A stretch of 64,000 nt of DNA from Pseudomonadota bacterium (GTDB taxonomy: Bacteria > Pseudomonadota > Gammaproteobacteria > QQUJ01). Below, piece by piece: positions 19,473 through 27,208 of this stretch. A program made the translations under genes and the position numbers. How positions within the stretch are numbered: position 1 is the first letter of the stretch; each line of letters begins with the position of its first letter. Where the stretch lies: the NCBI GenBank assembly GCA_008501635.1, contig QQUJ01000018.1, positions 21,001 through 85,000 of the forward strand, given 5' to 3'. Under the pieces are notes generated by a model. It searched no databases and had not been told where the DNA came from. It was given only the letters and a program-made list of their open reading frames with translations.

Positions 19473-19835
19473 TTACGTTCCAAAGGCATTTGGAATCCAC
19501 TCGATAGCGTTAGGTTCCGTAACCGCTACGATATCGAATCGGGCAGGTCGGCGCCGCAGTGCCGCATGTCTTTGCAGAAAATGCTCCGCGGTGGTGATCA
19601 GGCGCTGACGTTTCCGTTGATCGACGGAGGCCGCCGGTCCGCCAAAGAGGCTGTTGCGACGAAAGCGCACCTCGACGAATACGACGGTTTCAGTATCGAA
19701 CATGATCAAATCAATTTCGCCATAGCGGCAGCGAAAATTGCGTTCGACGAGACACAGCCCAGCCCCTTCCAGATACTCCAGCGCCTGCTGCTCCGCACGT
19801 GCTCCGGTGCGCTGTCTGGGTGTCGGTTGTGTCAC
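19473..19835 (-). CDS. yraN: UPF0102 protein YraN, predicted restriction-endonuclease fold
   Basis: A 120-residue protein of the YraN family, distantly related to Holliday-junction resolvases. The nuclease-like core is visible: GARAEQQALEYLEGAGL, then NFRCRYGEIDLIM and VFVEVRFR, which supply the GEIDLI and EVK-type acidic residues (here EVR). GTG 19835 is chosen because the upstream open frame overlaps lpoA and lacks conserved residues, and GAGGAG lies just after the lpoA stop. Function in vivo is unknown. The lpoA-yraN-dolP order is conserved in gammaproteobacteria. Confidence 0.88.
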   Translation of the reverse strand: MTQPTPRQRTGARAEQQALEYLEGAGLCLVERNFRCRYGEIDLIMFDTETVVFVEVRFRRNSLFGGPAASVDQRKRQRLITTAEHFLQRHAALRRRPARFDIVAVTEPNAIEWIPNAFGT

Positions 19836-19851
19836 GGCCCTGCTTGACTCC

Positions 19852-21804
19852 TCACGAGGGGTTGGACGCAGGTACCACAGCAGGCGTCTCTTGTTGAGGT
19901 TCCTCCGCCACCGGCCGACCATCGATCAGCGTTGGAGCGAAGCCAATCAGGTCCGGAGCGCCCTGCCGAAATCGCGCCCATGCCAGCCGACGGTGGATAC
20001 GCCCGCGTTCGTCGATGGAAATCTGGCCGGTCTCCCCCTCATAGCGCTCTTCTGGATAGGTCTGCAACCACTCCAGATAGGGGATTAAACGATAGGCATC
20101 GAAACCCATGGCATAGAGCCGGCTGAATCGTTCCTGTGCCTCGGGCCATGCCTTGGCAATCTGGGTGCGCTGGATCACCGTCGCGCGTTCGACTCCCAAT
20201 GTCCAAGGGGTATCGCCGAACAGCAGGTCATCCATGTCGCGGTCGGCGGCTCGATCCACCTTGCCGGTGAAGATGTGGCTGGTGGCGATTACCGGGACAT
20301 CCCTGGCGTGGTGAAATTTGAGCTGCGGTCGGATTTGGCGCGCCTGGCGGGGAAAGGCGCCGAGAAACAACACATCGACATCCTGGCGGCGGCGGGGCTC
20401 GAATTTGATCTCCGTACCCAGGGTGCGGCGCAGATTGGTACGCCGTGTTTCGCTTTCGTTCAGATCGAACAGGGCCTTGATGGGATTGGAGTAGTCGTTT
20501 TTGGTGGAGTCGTAGCTTTGCTGTTCGAGGACGATTCCCCCCAGGGCTTCCCAGCGCTCGCGAAAACTTGTCGCGATCCGCGAGCCCCACAAGCCGTCGG
20601 GTACCAGAATCAGCGCTCGCGTATGGCCCTCGATCCACGCGCGTTCCGCTGCCTGGCGTGCCTCCGCCTCGGGCGGCAGTCCGAACTGATAAAGGTTGGT
20701 CGGCAACGGAACGGTATCTGCGAGTTCGGCCTGGTTGAGCGCCAGCACCGGAACGGGTAAGGCATCGCTGCGCGCAACGGCCGTTACCGCGTTCTTGCTG
20801 AGCGGTCCGACGATCAACTGCGCACCCTCTGCGACCGCCTGCTGCAAGGTCACGACCGCATTGCTGCCATCAGCCGCGACATCGTAAAACCGCAGAATCG
20901 GGCGTTCCGGATAGGTGTCGCTGTAAAAGGCGGTCAGCAGACCGTCGCGCACCGCGATCGCGGGTTCAGCGAAAGGGCCGGTGCTCGGGAGGAGTACCGC
21001 CACCTGAGTGGGGCGCAGGGGCTCAACGGCGAGACGGGCACGCAGCCGATCGATTGTCTGTGGCAGGACCGGATGATCGGGGAACCGGGCACGCCATTCG
21101 GTAATGCTGCGCTGGAACTGTGCCGAACCGCTGGGGGCCTTGGCGATCCGGGTCAGCTCGAGCCAGCCGGCGAGCACATCGGGGGCCAACACCTGCATCT
21201 GCTCCAGCGCCTGATCCGTCAGGGGCGAAAGCGTCTGCAGAATCAGCGCCTGATTGTCTGCGATCACGGCATTGTCCACCAGCAGACCCTCCAGAAGGAG
21301 CAGTTCGTTGGCCGCTTCCAGCGCGTTGCCGCTCAGCGCGTAGGCCTCCGCCCGCAGTCGGTGGAGTCGCAGCATCAGCGCCTGGGTAAGCCGAGTTCCC
21401 GGTTCAGGCATGGTTAACTGCTGCAGCGCCAATTCGGCGCGGGAGCGTTTCAGCGCCAGATCGCCGACCGCCAAGCGCAGGCTGAATTCCAGCAGGGGGG
21501 TGGGGGCAGGCGGTTTGAGTTGCTGCAGCACCTGATCGGCGGTGCTCAATTCACCCGCGCGAATCAGCAGCTCGCCGGCCTGGAGCGTGAGTTCAAAGCG
21601 CGTCTCGAGGTTGTCAGCCTCGCGCGCAAGACCCAGATACTGCCGCGCGGCGCCCAGCAGGTCGCCTTCGTTTTCGAGCGCGCGCGCGCGCTCCAGGTCC
21701 ACTGTCTCCGGAATCCCGAGGGGCGGTGTCTCCTTGACCGGCGTTGCACATCCTGCAACAGTAGCGAGGAGCAGCACCCCACAGATTTCTCCCCAACGGT
21801 TCAT
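19852..21804 (-). CDS. lpoA: Penicillin-binding protein activator LpoA (LppC family lipoprotein)
   Basis: A 650-residue outer-membrane lipoprotein that reaches through the periplasm to activate PBP1A. The signal peptide ends in a lipobox (ATVAGC). The N-terminal half (about 30-240) is TPR-like, rich in Leu/Ala/Glu helices; the C-terminal half (about 250-620) is a periplasmic-binding-protein fold with VAVLLPSTGPF and LIVGPLSKNAV. ATG 21804 is preferred over the ATG 6 codons upstream because GGGAG precedes it by 5 bases. It is divergent from rsmI, the usual arrangement. Confidence 0.93.
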   Translation of the reverse strand: MNRWGEICGVLLLATVAGCATPVKETPPLGIPETVDLERARALENEGDLLGAARQYLGLAREADNLETRFELTLQAGELLIRAGELSTADQVLQQLKPPAPTPLLEFSLRLAVGDLALKRSRAELALQQLTMPEPGTRLTQALMLRLHRLRAEAYALSGNALEAANELLLLEGLLVDNAVIADNQALILQTLSPLTDQALEQMQVLAPDVLAGWLELTRIAKAPSGSAQFQRSITEWRARFPDHPVLPQTIDRLRARLAVEPLRPTQVAVLLPSTGPFAEPAIAVRDGLLTAFYSDTYPERPILRFYDVAADGSNAVVTLQQAVAEGAQLIVGPLSKNAVTAVARSDALPVPVLALNQAELADTVPLPTNLYQFGLPPEAEARQAAERAWIEGHTRALILVPDGLWGSRIATSFRERWEALGGIVLEQQSYDSTKNDYSNPIKALFDLNESETRRTNLRRTLGTEIKFEPRRRQDVDVLFLGAFPRQARQIRPQLKFHHARDVPVIATSHIFTGKVDRAADRDMDDLLFGDTPWTLGVERATVIQRTQIAKAWPEAQERFSRLYAMGFDAYRLIPYLEWLQTYPEERYEGETGQISIDERGRIHRRLAWARFRQGAPDLIGFAPTLIDGRPVAEEPQQETPAVVPASNPS

Positions 21805-21925
21805 GGCGCTCCCAAAATGCACGGCCTAGCGTCAGCGAGGCCTGTAAGGAAACAGATGATAGCGCGACGGGGAAGTCGGCGACCACCGACGTCCATCGCA
21901 AAACACAAAACTCCAAGGCTCATTC

Positions 21926-22783
21926 ATGGTGTCGGAAACCATTCTGCCGGGTACGCTTTATATTGTCGCTACGCCCATCGGTAATCTTGCCGACTTTTCC
22001 CTGCGTGGCATTGCAGTGCTCCAGGGGGTGGCGCTGATCGCCGCCGAGGATACGCGCCACAGCCGACCGTTGCTGCGCCACTTCTGTGTTCATACCCCCG
22101 TCCTGGCGCTGCATGAACATAACGAGCGCGAGGTGACCGCTAAGCTTTTGACACGTCTTCAGGCGGGAGATCCGGTGGCACTGATCTCGGATGCCGGCAC
22201 ACCACTGGTCAGCGATCCCGGATTTCATCTGGTGGGCGGTGCGCGGTCCGCCGGGATTCGAGTGGTGCCTATCCCAGGTCCCAGCGCCGCTGTCTGCGCA
22301 CTGTCGGCCGCGGGATTGCCATCGGACCGTTTTGTTTTCGAGGGTTTCCTGCCGGCGAAACAGGCGGCCCGCTGCCAGCGGCTTGAGGCCCTGGTTCGGG
22401 AAACACGAACCCTCATCATCTACGAATCGAGTCACCGCATAGTTGCCGCGCTGAGTGATATGGCGAAGATTCTGGGGAAGGGTCGGGCGGCGGTGGTGGC
22501 TCGCGAGCTGACCAAACGCTTCGAGACCATTCGCGATGGAACCCTCGGAGCTTTGGCCCGGTGGGTGGCAGACGATCCCGATCAACAGCGAGGCGAGTTT
22601 GTTGTCCTGATCCGGGGTGCAGAAGCTGCGGATGATGAGACCGGCCTTGAGGAGGAGCGCGTACTGAAGATTCTGCTCGAAGAGTTGTCGGCCAAACAGG
22701 CTGCGCTCATTGCAGCGCGGATCACCGGAGGTCGCCGAAATCGACTCTACGCACTGGCGCAAACTCTGAAACCGAAGGTGTGA
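21926..22783 (+). CDS. rsmI: 16S rRNA (cytidine-1402 2'-O) methyltransferase RsmI
   Basis: A 285-residue SAM-dependent methyltransferase of the tetrapyrrole-methylase fold that modifies C1402 in the ribosomal decoding centre. N-terminal GTLYIVATPIGNLADFS and AAEDTRHSRPLLRHF are the family signature; SDAGTPLVSDPG and PIPGPSAAVCALSAAGL form the substrate/SAM site. The C-terminal helical extension (ARITGGRRNRLYALA) is complete. Its partner for the N4 methyl on the same base, rsmH, is encoded 1.5 kb downstream. Confidence 0.96.
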   Translation: MVSETILPGTLYIVATPIGNLADFSLRGIAVLQGVALIAAEDTRHSRPLLRHFCVHTPVLALHEHNEREVTAKLLTRLQAGDPVALISDAGTPLVSDPGFHLVGGARSAGIRVVPIPGPSAAVCALSAAGLPSDRFVFEGFLPAKQAARCQRLEALVRETRTLIIYESSHRIVAALSDMAKILGKGRAAVVARELTKRFETIRDGTLGALARWVADDPDQQRGEFVVLIRGAEAADDETGLEEERVLKILLEELSAKQAALIAARITGGRRNRLYALAQTLKPKV

Positions 22784-22797
22784 TAGGGTAGCGCGCC

Positions 22798-23163
22798 ATG
22801 ATTGGGAAGATCCTCTTTACCATCGTTGTCATCCTGGTGGTGCTGGTGATTGCCCGCGGCCGTCTGCGCGGAAAGACGGCCACGGGGAGCGCCACGCCGC
22901 AGGTTCCAATGCCAAAATGGCCGCGGTTTATCGCCTACGGATTTTTGGCAACGGTCATCGGGGTAGGCGTGACCTTTTACTATCTCGACTGGCAGGAACG
23001 TAACGAAGTCCTGTCGGTGAAGGTCATCAACAGCCGCACGGGCCTCACAACCCAATACCACGTAAGCCGCGGCGAGATGCGCGGCCGAACCTTCACCACG
23101 CTGGACGGCGTGACCGTGACCCTCGCTGAAGAGGAGCGCGTCGAAGTGGTAGGGCGCCAGTAG
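22798..23163 (+). CDS. Hypothetical two-helix membrane protein
   Basis: A 121-residue protein I cannot assign to a named family. It has two hydrophobic helices (about 4-20 and 42-62) linked by a basic, proline-containing loop, then a soluble C-terminal domain of beta-like character (SVKVINSRTGLTTQYHVSRGEMRGRTFTTLDG) that ends EERVEVVGRQ. With a short first loop, the tail would probably face the cytoplasm, but topology is inference. It follows rsmI by 14 bases and precedes rnpB. Proteins of this size and place occur next to rsmI in other gammaproteobacteria as far as I recall. Confidence 0.75.
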   Translation: MIGKILFTIVVILVVLVIARGRLRGKTATGSATPQVPMPKWPRFIAYGFLATVIGVGVTFYYLDWQERNEVLSVKVINSRTGLTTQYHVSRGEMRGRTFTTLDGVTVTLAEEERVEVVGRQ

Positions 23164-23173
23164 CCGGCCATCC

Positions 23174-23202
23174 TTGCCACGCAGGTAGCCTGGGGCTACT
23201 GT
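23174..23202 (+). promoter_or_regulatory. Candidate promoter of rnpB
   Basis: TTGCCA (23174-23179), a 17-base spacer and TACTGT (23197-23202) would start transcription near 23209, which is where the first paired base of RNase P RNA is expected. Confidence 0.55.
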
Positions 23203-23208
23203 AGGGAT

Positions 23209-23556
23209 GAGAGTCGGCCAGACAACCGCTGTGCTTTGTCACGGAGGAAAGTCCGGGCTCCATAGGGCAGGGTGCCAGGTAACGCCTGGGAGGCGCGAGC
23301 CTACGGAAAGTGCCACAGAAAACATACCGCCAAAGTCCTTCGGGACCGGTAAGGGTGAAATGGTGCGGTAAGAGCGCACCGCGCCGCCGGCAACGGCGGT
23401 GGCAGGGTAAACCCCACCCGGAGCAAGACCAAATAGGGGGGCGATAGGTGCGGCCCGCACTGTCCCCGGGTAGGTCGCTTGAGGTGTGCGGCGACGCACA
23501 TCCCAGATGAATGGTTGTCCACGACAGAACCCGGCTTATCGGCCGACTCTCCCTTT
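23209..23556 (+). ncRNA. rnpB: RNase P RNA, bacterial type A
   Basis: The catalytic RNA that trims tRNA 5' leaders. Conserved blocks are plain: GAGTCGGCCAGAC at the 5' end, CACGGAGGAAAGTCCGGGCTCC (the CR-I core, 23240-23261), the TAGGGCAG... and GGTAAACCCCACC blocks, and ACAGAACCCGGCTTATCGG near the 3' end (23524-23542). The 5' GAGAGTCGGCC pairs with GGCCGACTCTC at 23541-23551, closing helix P1. Length of about 348 nt is normal. The 3' boundary is estimated to within a few bases; no obvious terminator follows. Confidence 0.95.
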
Positions 23557-23719
23557 ATTCCGCACCGAACCACCCCTCCCGCGACTTAATGTCGTCATTT
23601 AGCTTAACCCGTCAACCTTATGAAATAGCTCGATATTGATGGGCTGTTTCGTGCGTGTGTCAGCTACGTGCACAGGTCACAAAATGCTCGTAAACCCCTG
23701 TTCTTGTGGAGAAAACGCC

Positions 23720-23749
23720 TTGACACAATGCGTTTTGGATACCTATAGT
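23720..23749 (+). promoter_or_regulatory. Promoter of the mraZ / dcw cluster
   Basis: A consensus -35 TTGACA (23720-23725), an 18-base spacer and TATAGT (23744-23749) form the strongest sigma-70 promoter in the window. It drives the mraZ-to-ftsZ run. Confidence 0.8.
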
Positions 23750-23757
23750 GTGAAAAT

Positions 23758-23783
23758 GTGGGACAAAGTGGGTCAGAATGGGA
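23758..23783 (+). promoter_or_regulatory. Three MraZ-binding boxes
   Basis: GTGGGA (23758-23763), GTGGGT (23768-23773) and ATGGGA (23778-23783) are direct repeats at an exact 10-base period just after the -10 box. This matches the known MraZ operator design (GTGGG repeats about one helical turn apart), so the cluster is likely repressed by its own first product. A 7-bp hairpin (CTCCGCC/GGCGGAG, 23794-23812) follows before the ribosome site. Confidence 0.8.
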
Positions 23784-23836
23784 AATGATCCATCTCCGCC
23801 TCCGGGGCGGAGGAACCGAATAAAAGGGGGCAAAAC

Positions 23837-24289
23837 GTGTTCAGGGGCGTCAACACGCTCAATCTCGATGCCAAAGGTAGGTTGGCGATTCCGACGCGCT
23901 ACCGCGAGCCGCTGCAGGAGCAGAGCAACGGATCGTTGGTGATCACCGTCGATCCCGACCATTGCCTGTTGGTGTATCCCTTGCCGGCGTGGATTGAGAT
24001 TGAACGCCAATTGATGCGGCTGCCGGCGCTGGATCCCGAGGTGCGGCGCATGCAGCGTCTCCTGGTCGGTCACGCCGCAGATTGCGAGATCGACAGCAGC
24101 GGCCGTGTCCTGCTGCCCCCGCCGTTGCGTGAATTTGCCAAACTCGATAAGCGCGTCGTGCTGGTCGGGCAGGGCAATAAGTTTGAGTTGTGGGAGGAAT
24201 CAGCCTGGAACGCGCGTCGCGAGACGTGGCTTGCCGATGGTTTGGGCGGGTCGGAGTTGGGTTCCGGTCTTGAGACGCTCTCGTTGTAA
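23837..24289 (+). CDS. mraZ: Transcriptional regulator MraZ
   Basis: A 150-residue DNA-binding protein with two SpoVT/AbrB-like swapped-hairpin domains, each with the DxKGR or DSSGR signature (LDAKGRLAIP near 10-19 and IDSSGRVLLP near 85-94). It represses the dcw operon, and its boxes lie just upstream. The GTG start at 23837 has AAGGGGG 6 bases before it and gives the classic MFRGVNTLNLDAKGR N-terminus. It is 5 bases from rsmH. Confidence 0.97.
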   Translation: MFRGVNTLNLDAKGRLAIPTRYREPLQEQSNGSLVITVDPDHCLLVYPLPAWIEIERQLMRLPALDPEVRRMQRLLVGHAADCEIDSSGRVLLPPPLREFAKLDKRVVLVGQGNKFELWEESAWNARRETWLADGLGGSELGSGLETLSL

Positions 24290-24294
24290 GGGCG

Positions 24295-25227
24295 ATGGCC
24301 GAGGCACTCGCCCATCGTCCGGTGCTTCTGCAGGAAGTGCTGGAGGCGCTGATGATGAAAGCTGACGGCATCTACGTGGACGGTACTTTCGGGCGGGGTG
24401 GTCACAGCAGGGCCATCCTCCAGTGTCTGGGCCCGCAGGGGCGATTGATCGCCATCGACAAGGATCCGGCGGCAATCGAGGTGGGAAGAAACGAGTTTTC
24501 TGCGGATCGACGGTTTTCCATACATCGGGGGTCGTTCGCAATGCTAGAGCGGATGCTCGGGCAGGAGGGAGTCAATAAGGTCGATGGCATTTTGCTGGAC
24601 CTTGGGGTCTCCTCGCCTCAGTTGGATGACCCGAACCGGGGTTTCAGTTTCTACCACGATGGCCCTCTGGATATGCGCATGGACCCGGAGTCCGGGCGCG
24701 GCGCGGCGGAGTGGTTGGCGCGGGCCCCGGAACAGGAGATCGCCCAGATCCTCAAAGAGTATGGCGAGGAGCGCTACGCCAAACGCGTGGCGCGGGCGAT
24801 AGTGAAGGCACGCCGCGAGGCGCCCATCGTTACCACCGGCAAGCTGGCCGAGATCGTCGCTGCCGCCAATCCGCGCTGGGAACCGGGAAAACATCCGGCC
24901 ACCCGCAGTTTCCAGGCGATCCGCATCTTCATCAACCGCGAACTGGACGATCTGCGGTCAGGTCTCGAGCAGGCCGTCGAACTGCTGCCCAAGGGCGGGC
25001 GTCTGGCGGTGATCAGTTTTCATTCGCTGGAGGACCGCATCGTCAAGCGCTTCATGCAGCGCGAGGCAAGAGGTGGTGACCTGCCGCCGGATCTGCCCTT
25101 GACCCAGGCTCAGCTCGCCGTACGGCTGCGCCCGGTGGGTAAAGCGATCCGCGCCGGAGCGCAAGAGGTGGAGCAAAACCCGCGCGCCCGTAGTGCCATG
25201 CTGCGGGTTGCGGAGCGCGTGTCATGA
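24295..25227 (+). CDS. rsmH: 16S rRNA (cytosine-1402 N4) methyltransferase RsmH
   Basis: A 310-residue SAM-dependent enzyme (formerly MraW) that N4-methylates C1402 of 16S rRNA. The SAM motif is in YVDGTFGRGGHSRAIL (about 23-38), with IDKDPAAIE next and LDLGVSSPQLDDPNRGFSF as the family hallmark. The C-terminal NPRARSAMLRVAER is complete. It completes the modification pair with rsmI. The stop overlaps the ftsL start by 4 bases. Confidence 0.97.
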   Translation: MAEALAHRPVLLQEVLEALMMKADGIYVDGTFGRGGHSRAILQCLGPQGRLIAIDKDPAAIEVGRNEFSADRRFSIHRGSFAMLERMLGQEGVNKVDGILLDLGVSSPQLDDPNRGFSFYHDGPLDMRMDPESGRGAAEWLARAPEQEIAQILKEYGEERYAKRVARAIVKARREAPIVTTGKLAEIVAAANPRWEPGKHPATRSFQAIRIFINRELDDLRSGLEQAVELLPKGGRLAVISFHSLEDRIVKRFMQREARGGDLPPDLPLTQAQLAVRLRPVGKAIRAGAQEVEQNPRARSAMLRVAERVS

Positions 25228-25496
25228 GCCGCTTTGCGCGTGTCGCCATGGCGCTGCTGATCGGTGCGGTATTGGGGTCGGCGCTCGGCGTGATCTATGC
25301 CAAGCATCAAACCCGCAAGTTGTTTGTCGAGCTGCAGGGAGTGCAGAAATCGCGGGACGATCTGCAGATCGATTGGGGGCGGCTGCAACTCGAGCAGGCG
25401 ACCTGGGCGACCCATGGCCGGATCGAGAGCGTTGCCCGCGAGCGCCTGGAGATGCGCATTCCCACTCCCGACCACGTAGTGATCGTGAAACGATGA
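25224..25496 (+). CDS. ftsL: Cell division protein FtsL
   Basis: A 90-residue bitopic inner-membrane protein of the FtsQLB divisome subcomplex. One N-terminal membrane helix (about 4-23) is followed by a periplasmic coiled coil (QTRKLFVELQGVQKSRDDLQ) and the usual short C-terminal IPTPDHVVIVKR. Identification rests on position between rsmH and ftsI, size and this layout, since the family is poorly conserved. It overlaps both neighbours by 4 bases. Confidence 0.92.
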   Translation: MSRFARVAMALLIGAVLGSALGVIYAKHQTRKLFVELQGVQKSRDDLQIDWGRLQLEQATWATHGRIESVARERLEMRIPTPDHVVIVKR

Positions 25497-27208
25497 ATCG
25501 AGACCAAGTCCCCAATCCAAGCTATCGCTGGCGCCGTGCCCTGGTGCTCTCGATGCTGGGGGCTGCCGTGGGGCTGCTGGTCTGGCGCGCCGTGGATCTG
25601 CAGATCTTCAACAAGGCGTTCCTTCAGGAACAGGGCGATGCGCGCCATCTGCGGACGGTGCCGATTTCTGCACACCGTGGTGTGATTACCGACCGTAACG
25701 GCGAGGCTCTGGCCATCAGTACGCCGGTCGATTCGGTGTGGGCGCAGCCCGATGCACTGTTGGCGGACAATCGGGCGTTGATTCGTGTCGCGCGCAAACT
25801 CGACCTCGATCCTAACGCCGTAAAACGCCTGCTGGAAGAGCGGCGCGATCGCGAGTTTGTCTACCTCAAACGCCATGCGACTCCGGATCTCGCGCGTCAA
25901 GTCCAGGCGCTGGAAGCGCCCGGTGTATTTCTGCAGCGCGAATACAAGCGCTACTACCCGATGGGCGAAGTGACGGCGCACCTGATCGGATTCACCAATG
26001 TGGACGATCGCGGCCAGGAGGGATTGGAACTCGCCTACGATGATCACCTGCGCGGCACCCCGGGGGCCAAACGTGTGATCAAGGATCGTCTCGGGCGCAT
26101 CGTCGAAGATGTCGAGAGCATCAGCGTGCCGCGACCCGGGCGCGACCTCTCCCTCAGTATCGATCGGCGCATACAGTACCTCGCCTACCGTGAGTTGAAG
26201 GCCGCGGTTGCGGCCAATCGCGCGCGTTCAGGTTCATTGGTGATGCTGGATGTGACCACCGGCGAGGTTCTGGCGATGGTCAATCAGCCGGCCTACAACC
26301 CCAACAACCGTGGCGATCTCAAGCCTTCACATATGCGCAATCGCGCCGTCACCGATGTCTTTGAACCGGGTTCCACCGCCAAGGCCTTCACCGTGGCCGC
26401 AGCGCTTGGGTCGGGTCGCTATCACCCCGATACCGCCATCGATACCACACCCGGCTGGCACAAAGTGAGCGGCAAGATGATCCGTGATTCGCGCAACCTG
26501 GGGGCGATCGATCTGGCCACGGTGTTGAGCAAATCCAGCAACGTGGGCGCCAGCAAGATCGCGCTCACCCTGCCGCCCGAGAGTCTCTGGTCGGTGTTCA
26601 CCCAGGTTGGCTTCGGAACGCAGTCGGGGATCGGTTTTCCGGGTGAGTCGACCGGATCGCTGGCGCATTACTCCACCTGGCGCCCCATCGAGCAGGCAAC
26701 CCTCTCCTATGGTTACGGGCTCGCCACGACCGCTCTGCAGTTGGCCCATGCCTATAGCGCTATTGCGGCTGATGGCGTGTTGCGCCCGTTGGGCCTGGTG
26801 CGGGTCGGTGTAGCGCCGGCCGGTGAACGCGTCGTCGCCAAACGCGTCGCGCGCCAGCTACGCGAAATGCTGCAGGCGGTGGTGGGTCCAGAAGGCACAG
26901 CGCCAGGCGCGCAGGTGGCCGGTTACCGTGTTGCGGGCAAGAGCGGTACGGTGCACAAGTTGGTCAACGGCGCGTATTCGGAAGATCAGTATGTGGCGAT
27001 CTTCGTTGGTATCGCGCCTCTGAGTGATCCGCGTCTGGTGAGCGTTGTGGTCATCGATGATCCACGCGGTGAAAAGTACTACGGCGGGCAGGTCGCGGGT
27101 CCCGTCTTCTCGCGGGTCATGGCCGGCGCGCTGCGCCTGCTCGACGTGGCCCCCGATGATCTGCCCGCGCTGCAAACGCAGATGGCGCGCAGCGAGGTCG
27201 AGCGATGA
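25493..27208 (+). CDS. ftsI: Peptidoglycan D,D-transpeptidase FtsI (PBP3)
   Basis: A 571-residue septal transpeptidase. One membrane anchor (about 16-34), a non-catalytic pedestal domain from ISAHRGVITDRNG, then the penicillin-binding domain with Ser294-x-x-Lys297 (STAK), the SSN motif (348-350) and KSGT (483-486). ATG 25493 overlaps the ftsL stop; the open frame reaches further upstream only through ftsL and rsmH, so the longer version is not real. It works with FtsW to build septal cell wall. Confidence 0.97.
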   Translation: MNRDQVPNPSYRWRRALVLSMLGAAVGLLVWRAVDLQIFNKAFLQEQGDARHLRTVPISAHRGVITDRNGEALAISTPVDSVWAQPDALLADNRALIRVARKLDLDPNAVKRLLEERRDREFVYLKRHATPDLARQVQALEAPGVFLQREYKRYYPMGEVTAHLIGFTNVDDRGQEGLELAYDDHLRGTPGAKRVIKDRLGRIVEDVESISVPRPGRDLSLSIDRRIQYLAYRELKAAVAANRARSGSLVMLDVTTGEVLAMVNQPAYNPNNRGDLKPSHMRNRAVTDVFEPGSTAKAFTVAAALGSGRYHPDTAIDTTPGWHKVSGKMIRDSRNLGAIDLATVLSKSSNVGASKIALTLPPESLWSVFTQVGFGTQSGIGFPGESTGSLAHYSTWRPIEQATLSYGYGLATTALQLAHAYSAIAADGVLRPLGLVRVGVAPAGERVVAKRVARQLREMLQAVVGPEGTAPGAQVAGYRVAGKSGTVHKLVNGAYSEDQYVAIFVGIAPLSDPRLVSVVVIDDPRGEKYYGGQVAGPVFSRVMAGALRLLDVAPDDLPALQTQMARSEVER

